DNA of 64,000 nt from Liolophura sinensis (Eukaryota; Mollusca; Polyplacophora; Chitonida; Chitonidae). The notes below the pieces were generated by a model. The model ran no database searches, had not been told where the DNA came from, and worked only from the letters and a program-made list of their open reading frames with translations. Numbering within the stretch: the stretch's first letter is position 1; each line of letters starts with the position of its first letter. Below are positions 1-11,707 of this stretch, piece by piece. The stretch spans positions 12,845,704 to 12,909,703 of the forward strand of contig NC_088304.1 in the NCBI RefSeq assembly GCF_032854445.1. Reading direction: 5' to 3'. Made by a program: the position numbers and the translations under genes.

Positions 1-1140
1 AAATATCTGAAATCAACTGCAAGAATAGGAAAAAGAGATCTTGATGAAGGCAAGAAAAAGAGATCTTTTAACTGGCTGAGATGGAAACTGCATACTGTGT
101 GGTCTACTTTTGTCGACAATTTTATCACCTATATTATTTTCCTCAAATTGCGCGTAATGAATAGAAAATGGGTGAGAAATCAATGAAAACAGTAAAGATT
201 CAGGAAAACACAGAAACAATATATGAGGCTGGCGGGTTCATTTTTATTCAGGAGTTGTCTTGTGATTGGTTTATTGAGGAAGTTTATTTCATCTATCTAT
301 TTCACAATGTTGCAATAGTTCTGTTCGAACCTGCAATAGTCGTCATGATCGACAAACTTCATGGGAGTTTGCGAGCAATTTTATCTATTCTCGTGACTAA
401 TATACTCTGCCAAAAAAAAGGAAACCAGAGGTGTCGCATGGTGGCGCATGGTGACGTCACCAATTGCTGAGATGAACGTGTACTTGTGACGTCACGCATG
501 AGTGAATCAGCTCCTGATTCCTACTGGTGACATTTTGACTTTCTCGTTACTCTTGTAAATTGTTTGAAAATGATATTAAGTTAATTATCCTACCAGACAG
601 AAGGTGGAAAGAAATCGGATAGAATATGGAGGAAACCCGACAGAAGGCTAAAGAAACAGAACAAAGTTGGAAAAATATTACATAAATTGGAAAAAGTGGA
701 GGAAACCAGTAAATCTCGATACGTTCAAGAAAATGGTAACGAAACAACAGTGACGTCTGGGATTATAGACCTATTGCAGCTCGATCTTAAGACGGGGCTG
801 TTATTATAATTATCAGTAGTATTGTCCATTCTTTTCATCAACTTCTATGACGTGCCAGGAAAAACTCATACAAGACTCTAGTTTTTCTTTCTTTATTAAT
901 TTCAACCTAATTGAAATTTTGATCTGGCTATACAGTTTTGACTTTTGTGGAAAAACTATTGTGTGCGCGCTATAACATCATCAACATAGGTACAAGCATA
1001 AATCATCGATGCATTGGTTTTCTTCTTAATCAAATATGTTGCGAGCAATTCTAGGCCAGTGACGTCTAATAAACTGCGCTTGACATGTTTTTTACCTAAT
1101 GCTGAAACCATGGTGCCAGTGAAGGCGTGTACGTTGCTAC
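1..1140. other. No gene recognised
   Basis: AT-rich single-copy-looking sequence apart from the CRE pair. The short open frames lack domain-like composition or splice logic. Confidence 0.5.
451..495. promoter_or_regulatory. Two perfect CRE palindromes
   Basis: GTGACGTCAC at 451-460 and again at 486-495, 35 bp apart. No gene is recognised downstream, so function is uncertain. Confidence 0.35.
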
Positions 1141-1285
1141 TTTTAACGCATACTCATGAGCATTTCAAATAAAACCTAGCTGAGGTAAGTTAACAAGAGG
1201 CCAGTTTTCCTCTCTTATGTGTGGCCATTTGCCAACTATCACACCGTCGTCACTTTTCTAGTATTACTATCCATGCTGTAAAATG
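1141..1285 (+). repeat. Interspersed ~130-bp repeat family (ccatttgcc type)
   Basis: Blocks 'aataaaacctagctgaggta', 'aacaagaggcc', 'tgtggccatttgccaactat', 'cacaccgtcgtc' and 'ctatccatgctg' recur in order at 5128-5235, 10938-11075, 11500-11645, 34275-34380 and, reversed, at 21118-21172 and 22785-23020. No terminal repeats, tRNA boxes or ORF were recognised. Confidence 0.65.
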
Positions 1286-1610
1286 GACTGCCGACTCATG
1301 CCTACATTTTGATGTGTTTGTAACGAGCTTAGATACTACAACTGAGCTTTCTGTGGTATTTGGTTAAGCATGCACGTTAATTACAACACGGCATAAGAGA
1401 TCCCCATGCAGGAGTTAAAGGCCCGTCCCCAACCCGTCCGAGATTAGTTAGGTAATTAGACACTTGCACGAATTTTGTTTAACGACCAGGACTTCCGCCG
1501 TTTATTTCTGATTTTCTAGAATGTGGACATGACTGACTGAGACTATACAACACCCCATAGCCATTAATTATAGCCTGAAGATAACTTATGCGAAGCGACA
1601 AAATTAAGGT

Positions 1611-1880
1611 TTTTAACGATTACAGCTAAAAGAGGCTGTACCGAAGATTTTTTGCAAAACATAGATCAGTGCAAATCCAATCAAATTTTTGCTATTATTT
1701 TAGAATAGCCCAAATAATTAGTCTTCATAAAATATCCTCGTCTGTACAACATTATTAACGATTAACAATTAAAGCTAAAAGAGATTTAACAAAAAATCAA
1801 TCAGCGCAAATCCCACAGAATTTTTGCTATTATTTTAAGATAGCCCAAATAATTACTCTTCCTATATCATCAACTTGGTC
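1611..1880. repeat. ~137-bp tandem duplication
   Basis: Both halves contain 'acgatta...agctaaaagag', 'gtgcaaatcc', 'tttttgctattattttaga' and 'tagcccaaataatta' in the same order. The copies are diverged and the flanks show no gene. Confidence 0.75.
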
Positions 1881-3049
1881 TGTGCAAATTTTTACCCGTT
1901 TTAAGAAAACTACAAAACGGGCGGTATTTTAACTTTTTGCAAAGTTTTTAAATCATTTTAACCCTATAAATAGTATAAATCTGATATTGTCTGACAGGCA
2001 ATAATTTGAGGCATCCATGGTAAATGCTTAAAAATTTTATTTGATTCGCCAGTATGGATGTTTTGCCAAAAATTTCCCGCATAGCCTCATTAATGAAACA
2101 CATCATTTAATACATATGTATAGGAAGCCTCTCCGTCTAAAGCCATTCAAAGCTATACGTGTACTTTTGCTCTAGGCCAACATTGCATGTGCGCGTGAGA
2201 ACTCTGCGTTTTGTGCAAATTTCTAACAAGGAGATATCTTATGGACGGATATTTCGATGACAGTAACGATATCAAAACCCAGGAAAAAAGCAATAAAGCA
2301 ATAAGCTACCAGATAACAAAACCAAAGAGCATCCATACGCCAAAATAAAACTTAGCAACCTTACACACATGCAGTTGTCTAGTTTGGCAAAATTAAAGGG
2401 TAATCCTTTAATCAATTTTCATCACGTTGTGTACGATCTTTGAGCACGCAAAGAGCTCTTTACGGTTAAAAGCATGAGAAAAATTTGTTTACAGCGAAAA
2501 CAGGTCCTGGATATTTCACTGTGCGAGTGATTTGATTGGTCAAGCTGTTGTTTCACATCGTGTCTTCAGCTACAGGTGCAGAAGCTTGCTTGGGGCATTT
2601 CCTGCATTGAAAAAAGCAACAGGCGTTCACTTTGACTTAACAGTACCTACTTGCAGGTTAAATGAACAATGTGCCTGTGAATATCAAACAGACATTCAAA
2701 TATCTCAGCATTGGGTAATGTCCAGTGAAATGATCAATCTGTGGGTTCGAGTTTCTTACTCCATTATTTGTTTGATGTTGCACATCCTGCTCATGAATAG
2801 GGGTTTGGAGTTCGAACTCTTTTACGGCTAAAGGTAACAAAAGTCCTGCTTTATCATGTGACCTTTCATATATATTAAGTGACTATGGCGGGATCATATT
2901 TACTAAAACATGGGCGTCTAAAAAAAGTTTTGCAACAAGTTATTTAGAGTAGACAAGTGGGAGAGAAAATTGAGGAGCTTAACGTTTGTGAAGGAAAAAA
3001 GTTGAGACAAGGGATCGCTAAATTAATGTCTACAAAGGTTGACTAACAT
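1881..3049. other. No gene recognised
   Basis: AT-rich intergenic sequence. A 99-codon frame at 2532-2831 shows no family resemblance. Confidence 0.5.
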
Positions 3050-3440
3050 TTTTCATTTCACATTGCCTGGGTGGAGGTAACCAGTGTGCGTGGAGTAAAC
3101 ACTCGACCATTGCTTGGTCGTGGGTCGATGACGCTCCTGTGGCTGTTTTCGCAAGCTAACTATCGTTGAAGACCACTTGCCTTCCATCGGTATGCATGGT
3201 GTGCATATATGTACGTCATAAGTGGAAATGTTTGTTACTAACTTCCTTAAGGTCGGTGGTTTAATTCGCACACTCCCATTCCTTTAAGCGACAAAACTGA
3301 TCGCCATCGTATAAGTGAAATATTATTCCTTTAATATGGTGTGCATATCAGAATATCACATGTGGGAAGGTTCGTAAGTATAACTTGCCAAAGGTCAGCT
3401 GTTTTCCCTGGGTACTCCGACTACATTCAATCATAAAATT
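3050..3440 (+). mobile_element. SINE-C-like fragments
   Basis: 'accacttgccttccatcggt', 'ggtgtgcatat', 'acttccttaaggtcggtgg' and 'gtataagtgaaatatt', then a second partial unit from about 3338 ('aacttgccaaaggtcagctg'). Confidence 0.5.
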
Positions 3441-3518
3441 GGAAACCATCAAGACACATAAATAAAAACATAGATAAAATAGCTTAAAACATAGCTTAAA
3501 GAGAAATGCCATGAAAAT

Positions 3519-3520
3519 AT

Positions 3521-3579
<59 letters not shown>

Positions 3580-3582
3580 TTT
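3519..3582. repeat. (TTTA)n microsatellite at a SINE tail
   Basis: About 16 copies of TTTA at the tail of the minus-strand SINE beginning here. Similar tracts are at 55408-55470 and 56219-56242. Confidence 0.95.
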
Positions 3583-3777
3583 GATTGGTGTTTTACGCCG
3601 TGCTCAAGAGTATTTCACGTATATAACGGCAGCCGGCATTATGGTGGGAGGAAACCAGGCAGAGCCCGGGGGAAACCCACGACCATCCGCGGGTTGCTCG
3701 TACACCTTCCCACTTACGGACGAAGAGGAAGCCAGCATGAGCTGGACTTGAATTCACAGCGACCGCATTAGAGAGAG
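3519..3777 (-). mobile_element. SINE-A copy (tRNA-derived, molluscan type), head truncated
   Basis: Reverse-strand copy of the window's main SINE. It has the tail (TTTA)n, then 'gattggtgttttacgccgtg', and stops at the 'gcgaccgcatt' region, lacking the tRNA-like A box. A poly-C tract follows. Confidence 0.92.
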
Positions 3778-3904
3778 CCCCCCCCCCCCCCCACCCACTC
3801 CCCCACGAAAATATATAGTATATATGTAAATATGTATAACAACATATTTTCGTGGCATTTCTGTTTAGGCTACTTACATCAAAGTAGAATCCATTCAGCT
3901 GCAA

Positions 3905-5127
3905 ATATATGCAAACACTCTATTCCGCCTCATTACATTGGAGGTATCATATTTTTATAAATGAGTTATTATTACATCTCAAATCTCAAATAAAACTTCA
4001 CCTACATAACAATAATATACCATTCTAGGTATAAGTGTTTATACCCGAACAATGAACCTGACATGCGTCGTTGATTACATCTGGCTGTAAGTTATCGCCA
4101 GCTCACAGGTCGTCTTGGTTAATGGCGTTTTGTGTTTCAACCATTGGGACGCACGAGGAGCGGATTCAAAACCGTGCTTTGGCCCAAAATTTCCAACGCG
4201 CAGTACTGACAATAAGCGCTCCACGATGCTCGCACATGGACGCGTGCGCAGTCGGGTACTCCCGTGTCCTCCATCCATAAAATCGACCACCATAAAATAG
4301 GCGAAAACGCATTGAGGATATGGCCCTACACAGCTGTCATTTAATAAAAAAATAATGAAAGTGTATCAGATGGTGCAATGGATGGGCGACATGTGCTGCC
4401 ACATTTTCAAGCTATGGACACAAAAGACCAACATAGTCTCGATGAAAGTTCGTCCATGACTAAGTCCTTCACTTTGTGAAATTCTGAGTCCTGTTGATTT
4501 TGTTAAGCTCTTGTGATTATTGTTTGGAAGGTAGGATGATATCTTGGGAAAATGTAAGTTTAAGGTTACACATTATACACAATTCAACTAATAGGGTCAA
4601 AGATTTGGAGTTGGAATGAAGACTGAAAGGGTATACATTGGATGATAATATCACAGGGACTGAAGGGGTGGGTAAGGCATATGATAAATTTGACTGTGAA
4701 TATGTACCCAGTTTAAACACACATGAATTTTGCAAAAAAAAAATGTTAACCCACTAACCGGAAACCCATGACTAGACGCCATGACCTCATTTCCATCAGC
4801 TGTAATTTTAAAAAGGCTGAGTTACAAGCACTGTCCCGGTGAAAGTTTGACAGCATAGCTTTATCAGTCTGAACTTGGAAAAACTTAGTACCTAAATAAC
4901 AGAGAAAATGAATGCCCTCGCTTAACCTTAAGCGCGTTATTTCCCGGAAACTTAATTTCTTTGCATTGTTTTTATGTTGTTGTATGTTAAATGTGATGAC
5001 ATCACAGCATTTTGGGTGATTCAAGCCCACAACAATAATAATCTGCAAAATAACATCACCTCATTTTCATCCATTTCTTATTTAACCATGCATGGTACAA
5101 ACGGGGATGTAATTTGCTACTGTTTAA
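3905..5127. other. No gene or repeat recognised
   Basis: Intergenic. Short frames on both strands around 4071-4300 and 4517-5048 look random. Confidence 0.45.
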
Positions 5128-5387
5128 CCATTTACGTGAACAATTGGAATAAAACCCTGACTAAGTTAGCCGTTTTTTAGCTGTTACGTGTGACCATTTG
5201 CCGACTATCACTCTCTGCTTTTACTGTAGATTTTTCGTGTTATATTTAACCTAAACGTTATCTTTGTTGAGATATTTTTTCTACTGGGGTATTCATCGTT
5301 TATGCCTTATAGAATGCGGTTAACTGATTTTTTTCTCAAAAACTTTGATAACGTAAAAATGATGTTTTTGTTACAATTGCCAATACG

Positions 5388-5465
5388 TGTACAATTAATT
5401 CAATTAAGCGGATTGTACAATTAATTCAGTTAAACGAAGTGCACAGTTAATTCAGTTATACGTTT
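5388..5465. repeat. 26-bp tandem repeat, 3 copies
   Basis: The unit 'tgtacaattaattcagttaa' plus 6 bp occurs three times; AT-rich. Confidence 0.8.
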
Positions 5466-5604
5466 AATAATGTTAAATCTAACATCTTGCCAGAGTGAAG
5501 AAGCTCTTCCTATGTTAAAATAATATTTTCTAAAGTATTACAGAATGATCAAAAAATGCTGCAATTTAACACTATACATTCTGTCATATTAACATTTTAG
5601 GTGT

Positions 5605-5850
5605 TGGGGACCCTCCGTGGCCTAGGGTGTTGGCACGTGGTGCGGTGATCCAGGAGCCTCCACCAATGTGGTCGCTGTGAGTTCAAGTTCAGCTCATGCT
5701 GGCTTCCTCTCCGGCCGTACTTGAGAAGGTGTTGGAGCAACCTGCGGGTGGTCGTGGGTTTCTCTGCCCGATTACCTCCCAGTAGAATGCTAATAAAATA
5801 TTCTTGAGTACCGTGTAAAACACCGATCAAAATAAATAAATAAATAACTT
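5605..5850 (+). mobile_element. SINE-A copy, near full length, diverged head
   Basis: The head 'ccctccgtggcctagggtgt' is altered. The B-box region 'gtgagttcaagttc' and the tail ending in 'aaataaataaataa' are present. Confidence 0.9.
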
Positions 5851-7072
5851 CAGCTTTTGTGCTAAAAATCTTGCTGTCTATCACTGTTACAACTTGCAAG
5901 CAATTTACTTAAGATGTTGCATGTATCATTTATTCTTCAGTATTCGACATTATTATGGTGTCTAGAAATTGCTGACACTTTAACATTTGAGTTCTCAGAG
6001 AGGAGAAAGCATACACCATTTATCAATCAACCAGCCAATCACTCAATCAATCAACCTATCAACCATTAAGACTGGCTGAAGGTATCACCGTTCCTAGTGA
6101 CGGAGAAACAATCAATCATTCAATCAGCCATCCAGTTAGTTTACCTGTCCATACATGTAAGATTGACTATAATACAGATGATAACTACGAGCTCAAGTCT
6201 ATATGAAACTATCTATGAATCCGATTAACTCTACCCAATGTAATTCTTTTCACCTTATTCTGCACGTACTGGTTAGCTAATTCTGATTTTCTCATTTTTT
6301 CCCATTTTTTACATATATCACGATGACAGAGATCCGTAACTGATTTAGGCTACATGCTGTGCCTAAGAATATATCACGCTACACTTCAAGTCAATTACGA
6401 AGCAATTGCAGTCGTGTTTTTGTAAATCATACGCTGTCATTTACTTTCGCAAGTTGGATCAGAAAGCACGCTCAATCTATAAAGGTCCGAATATAAAGCC
6501 ATGCGTTATCACCCACCGGCATAAGCAATCATCGCTAACATAACCCTAGAAATCGGATTTAATTGTAGATGGCCATGTTAAATTATATACAGTATTCAGT
6601 ACAAGGGAAATGAGACGAAAGTTTTTCATTAATGAGTTAACGAACGTGACTATGCCATGCATATTATCGTCATTAAACACGTTTTTATGTGGCTCTTCTG
6701 TCTTTTATGTATAAAAAGAGAAATTACCAGTAATATATTCAATATATATATACATGTGTGTGGAAAAAGAAATTACCAGTAAAAAGTTCTAGTCAAACTT
6801 GTCCCAAATGGGGTAAAATCTCTAACGCGAATTATATGTAATTAGTTAACCAGTTTACAGACTTAATAATAGTGACTTCATTAATTCAGTTTGTTCATTT
6901 GATTTTTATCTTACGCCATACCCAACAACTTTTGTTTCATACAACGTGGTCTATTCACCGTGCCCAGTGCCAATGACGATTGGTAAGTTACTAACGAACT
7001 TCCCCATGTACTTGTTACGTACAAAAATCACACCTTGCTTATTGGCTGGACAACAGTATGTCTTTAGCGAAG
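5851..7072. other. Intergenic; 'caatcaatc' tract and a paralog of 13100-13580
   Basis: Low-complexity caatc repeats lie at about 6020-6135. The segment at about 6555-6760 is homologous to 13110-13226 plus 13526-13580, the site carrying the SINE. Confidence 0.55.
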
Positions 7073-7633
7073 GTGAGACTGTACAAACGGTGAGACTGTA
7101 CAAACGGTGAGACTGTACAAACGATGAGACTGTATAAACGGTGAGACTGTACAAACGGTGAGGCTGTACAAACGATGAGACTGTACAAACGGTGAAACTG
7201 TACAAACGGTGAGACTGTACAAACAGTGAGGCTGTACAAACGGTGAGACTGTACAAACGGTGAGACTGTACAAACGATGAGACTGTATAAACGGTGAGAC
7301 TGTACAAACGATGAGGCTGTACAAACGATCAGACTGTACAAACGGTGAGACTGTACAAACGATGAGACTGTACAAACAACGAGACTGTACAAACGGTGAG
7401 GCTGTACAAACGATCAGACTGTACAAACGGTGAGGCTGTACAAACGATCAGACTGTACAAACGGTGAGACTGTACAAACGATCAGACTGTACAAACGATG
7501 AGACTGTACAAACGGTGAGACTGTACAAACGGTGAGACTGTACAAACAGTGAGGCTGTACAAACGGTGAGACTGTACAAACGGTGAGGCTGTACAAACGG
7601 TGAGACTGTACAAACGGTGAGACTGTACAAACG
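7073..7633. repeat. 17-bp minisatellite, about 33 copies
   Basis: The unit 'gtgagactgtacaaacg' is repeated head to tail with single-base variants (cgatgag, cgatcag, cagtgag, gaggctg). Length 561 bp equals 33 units. Because 17 is not a multiple of 3, all minus-strand frames stay open as VQSHRLYSLTVCTVSPF-type peptides, which are artefacts. Confidence 0.97.
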
Positions 7634-7725
7634 GGCCACATGAGAGTCGTCAGCCAGTCGTCACTAGGGCGCAACTAGCAGTGAGAGCTGGGAAATCTAG
7701 AAATTATGCTTCTAACATTTAATTT

Positions 7726-7851
7726 TTATTTATTTATTTGACCGGTGTTTTACGCCGTGCTCAAGAATATTTCACTTATACGACGATGGCCAGCATTATG
7801 GTGGGAGGAAGCCGGGCAGAGCCCGGGGGAAACCCACGACCATCCGCAGGT
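7726..7851 (-). mobile_element. SINE-A fragment
   Basis: 3' half only, reverse strand, directly after the 17-bp satellite. It ends at 'catccgcagg', a recurrent truncation point. Confidence 0.88.
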
Positions 7852-8595
7852 TTAACATTTAATCAACTTGGATTTCCTTATGCATCATATAAATCTCCAT
7901 AACTCGGTTTATTTTTCTGTAAGAACGCGAGTTCAGTACCGAGACAGGACCTGTCTATAAAACGATAAAAAAATCCAGCGAATATTATAACTAGGCAGTC
8001 ACGGATCTATGGATGTATGTAAGTGTATATGTGAATAATTTCTTGGTACTGACATTACCAAGAGTTGGAGTTCCGTCATTGATTTCACTGAATGGCACCC
8101 GGATTTCAATTTATACTGGGTAATCCAGGCGTCTTAAGTCAATATTTTTTCAGGCTATAATTATAATATTGTAGCCTACATTCCGTTGACCTTACAAGCG
8201 GTATTGTACTGTCACGAAGAAATGGAGAGAGGCACGAGACTTTGCATGTATGCCGGAGTAACAGGTTGAGGGAAAGCCTGACAAAAGCCAATCGCTTACT
8301 TTGGGTGCTCCCTTTTCGTCCACCCATAAGCTGAAAATCAGTTGTTTCCGGAAGCCATCGTAAGCTCAGCTCAAAGTTAGTCCCGGGCCTACTTCAGAGT
8401 ACTAGCATGAGCTCTGGTGACAGGCTGGTTTGACAAACATCCATCAGAATTTGAAGGAACAAGACACTTAATTGGATTTAGTGCCTTCCAATGCCTTTTT
8501 TCTGTTAATTACAACTATAGTTACTATGTCCGAATAGGAGGCAATTATTCTCAGCGCGAGCTGCCCGTTCTTTTGTAGCACTTTGATTCCGTTTA

Positions 8596-8862
8596 GGGGG
8601 CTTCCATGGCTCAGTTGGTTAGCGCGCAAGCGCAGCGTAATGACCCAGGAGACTCTCACCAATGCGGTCGCTGTGAGTTCAGGTCCAGCTCGTGCTGGCT
8701 TCCTCTTCGGCCGTAAGTGGGAAGGTGTACGAGCAGCCTGCGGATGGTCGTGGGTTTTCCCCGGGCTCTGCAGGGTTTCTTCCCACCATAATGCTGGGCG
8801 CCGTCGCATAAGTGAAATATTCTTGAGTACGGCGTAAACCAACAATGAAATAAATCAAATAA
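8596..8862 (+). mobile_element. SINE-A copy, full length
   Basis: The A box 'tggctcagttggttagcg' and B box 'gagttcaggtcc' mark the tRNA-derived head. The body and 'gtacggcgtaaaccaacaat' tail are intact. Confidence 0.93.
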
Positions 8863-9220
8863 ATTCACAGGGACCTGTGGCAAGCTTTAAATCAATGTGA
8901 AGGGTAGGCCTACGGTATGTTTGTTATGTCGTTTAACATTTAACACTAGTAAGACCTACTTTAATTCTTCTAAAATTTTGGACAGATATTAGTAGTGTTG
9001 AAAGTAGAATATTACATGTCTTTACCAGACTGTTAGAAAAGTAAAGATATGAGTATGTTGTTCATTAGATGATCTAACCATTTGAAAAAAAGGAAACTCA
9101 ATATTTCTGCTGGAATTACATATATGTCTGCTAGAATGAGCAGACCAGGTGTCCTGAATTTTAGAAAAAATAGGCTATGCATGAAGCAATGCAGTAGAAT
9201 CCCAGTTTCAAACGTTATGA

Positions 9221-9587
9221 AAACCGGCCCGGATAGCACAGTTGGTAGAGCGTCCGCTTCGGGATCGGTAGATCCAGGATCAATCCTTGATCGAGTCACA
9301 CCTAAGACTTTAAAAGAGGAAGTTGTAACTTCCTCGCTTGGCGTTCAGCATGAAGGGGATAGTGCAACGACTGTTTGACCCGTATCAGTATAATGGCTCG
9401 GGCGGGGCGGCTTACTTGCCTTCGGTAAGTCGTCTCAGTGAAGCAGCACTAAATAAAAGAGCGGTGGAAATCCGTCCTGCAACAAGGAGGCACATTACAC
9501 GTACATGCACCCTAATGATTCCTTCGTCGTCATATGACTGAAAAATTGTTGAGTACGACGTTAAACCCCAAGCACTCACTCACTCAC
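9221..9587 (+). mobile_element. SINE-B copy, full length, with 13-bp target duplication
   Basis: Second tRNA-derived family. The head 'gatagcacagttggtagagc' (A box) and 'gatccaggatcaatcc' lead to a conserved 'ggctcgggcggggcggctta' core and a tail 'gagtacgacgttaaacccca' followed by (CACT)n. The target duplication tcaaacgttatga is at 9208-9220 and 9588-9600. Confidence 0.94.
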
Positions 9588-9600
9588 TCAAACGTTATGA

Positions 9601-10937
9601 CAGCGGAGTTATGGATACATTATATACGTCCCATTGTGAGCATTTTGCTATCTTAAAATGTTGTAAATTTTACCCCTCGATTGGACAAGGTACTGTATAG
9701 AATTTTGTGTACACTAAGGCTTCTAAAGCTTGAATGAATGAATGGTTGTGTTGTTGTATGTCTGTATGGTTGTATGGCTGTATTGTTGTGTGGTTGTATG
9801 GTTGTATAGTTGCATGGCTGTATGATTGTGTGGTTGTATGGTTGTATGGTTGAACATAACATTTTTTGCAGTAATCTAGCCATACTGTGGCAGGAGCGTA
9901 TTAAAACAAGAAAACAATCACTAATAACTGAGAAAATAATGAATGTCATGAGTTTTGGGTATACATTCCAAAATAGTACACACGCCCACTAATGCTGAAC
10001 AGTACACTTTTACATCACAATGTGGCGGAAAGTGTTCGTCATGGTGTACACTGGAAACTGTACTTTACTTTCCCCGTAATGCAATACAAAAACGATATAC
10101 AGACCTTGGATAAAAGCCAGCTGTGACCTCATCTAGCATTATTAACACCCTCACGACATATTCTACCCGGCATACAGGAAACGGAAGGGCATGAGCGTTT
10201 CAGTTGCACACAAATCTTGCGTGTAGAGAAAAAAGGCGCACTAATTAAATTCATCAAAGCACATGCAAACAAACAACGCCCATTCTAACTTAATCTAACT
10301 TGAATAATCTTGCATTTAGACGTGCAGCAAAAACCAATGTCTCTGCCTGAAAACACGCCTACCTGCACAACTATGATCAAGCCACTGCCCTTTTCTGTAA
10401 AGTTTTTGCGTGCACTGTAAAGAAAAAGTCTGTGTGTTTTCTGCCGAGATTGAAAAACTGCACAGAAGGTATACCATTCGCGTTTAAACGTTAGCAATAT
10501 GAGGTTATCCCATGGCTCAAACGACAATTTCCTTTTTCTCAGGAATCACAAGTTTCTGACACTGAAACAACGTTTTAATATTCAGCGTTTATTCAAAATA
10601 CACTTAGTATTGATGTTTCACTAAACTATCAGTCTTTTACACTTATACGTAACAGACAGGGGTTATACAATCTTGTTTTTAATTGCTGGTCAGTGATGAA
10701 GATTTTAGCATTTTTAGCACTGTGCGTAAGTGAGTCATACTGTTAATCAATAGGTGATACAGAAATGTAATTGATATTTCTCTAATGATATCTGCTCAGA
10801 TGAGTCAGAACGTAAACGAGGATTTTATTTATGTGACAAGTCTTTACTTTTCACAATCAGTGCAGTGAGCAACATCGCATTTTTTCATCTAATACCCCTT
10901 AAGCCATTGTGCTGCGGACATATGCGTTTCTATTATT
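9601..10937. other. No gene recognised
   Basis: Contains the gttgtatg tract; the rest is plain intergenic sequence. Confidence 0.45.
9735..9855. repeat. 'gttgtatg'-type low-complexity tract
   Basis: Irregular 8-9-bp repeats of gttgtatg/gctgtatg/gttgtgtg. The open frames here are artefacts. Confidence 0.85.
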
Positions 10938-11075
10938 TAAGCGTTTACACGAACCTTTGAAATAAAACTCTAGCTGAGGTAAACTAATTAGGAGCCGTAT
11001 TTCACCAATTACGTGTGACTATTTGACAATTATCGCACTGTCGTCGCTGCTCTGGTTTTACTCTCAATGATGAAA
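10938..11075 (+). repeat. Interspersed ~130-bp repeat copy
   Basis: 'gcgtttacacgaacctttga', 'actctagctgaggtaaacta', 'gtgtgactatttgacaatta', 'cactgtcgtcgctgctctgg'; the best-preserved copy of this family. Confidence 0.65.
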
Positions 11076-11707
11076 AGCTTTTATTGTTTCATAACTGTTA
11101 TCATTATTGTAACTTGGCATTCTGTGCTCACTGTGCATGACTTAAAAATTAACAAATAATTGCGGATGAGACGTTAGTATACTAAAAAAGCCATTCAGTT
11201 TGTCAATCGATCATTTAAAACATGCCGATTTGGGGTATTTCGCAGTATTTTATGTCACAGAAGAAAAGTGCTACAAAGAAACCATAATTCTGCTGGACTG
11301 AGCATCCTCGAGGCCTGGTCCATTTACAATCTTTTAGTGTGCTTATGTATTAATAGTAATTCTGTAAATTAAGTAATTCTGGACAATTAAAAGTAATTCT
11401 TGACCAGCGACGTCCAAAAATCTGCAACATACAACATAGCATTTCTTTTGTCCAATTCTGCTTAAACCATGGTGCTAATGGGCGTCTAAGTTGCTAGGTT
11501 TTAATCTTGCACACGAGTGGTTGTAATTAAACAAGGACGTATCACAAGAGGCTGTATTTCACCACTTACATGTGACCATTTGCGAACTTTCAAAAAGCGG
11601 TACCACTTTCCCGGTTTTATTCTCTGTTCTGTATTATTTTATATTCTGGCCATAGGGCGCAATTTTGTTAGTTTGTTTATTCGTTTGTTTATTTGTTTAC
11701 AAAGAGA

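Noticed and set aside
7073-7633. CRISPR-like array
   Set aside because: Units are contiguous with no spacers, and the genome is eukaryotic.
6951-7674. Several 60-120-codon reverse-strand frames rich in VCTVSPFVQSHRLYS
   Set aside because: They are translations of the 17-bp minisatellite, open in more than one frame because the unit has no stop on that strand.
8596-8700. tRNA gene at the head of SINE copies
   Set aside because: A and B boxes are present, but the cloverleaf is degraded and the body is followed by a SINE core and tail.
8583-8883. Recurrent open frames (e.g. NAVAVSSGPARAGFLFGRKWEG) on both strands
   Set aside because: The same peptides recur at every SINE-A copy; they are SINE translations, not genes.
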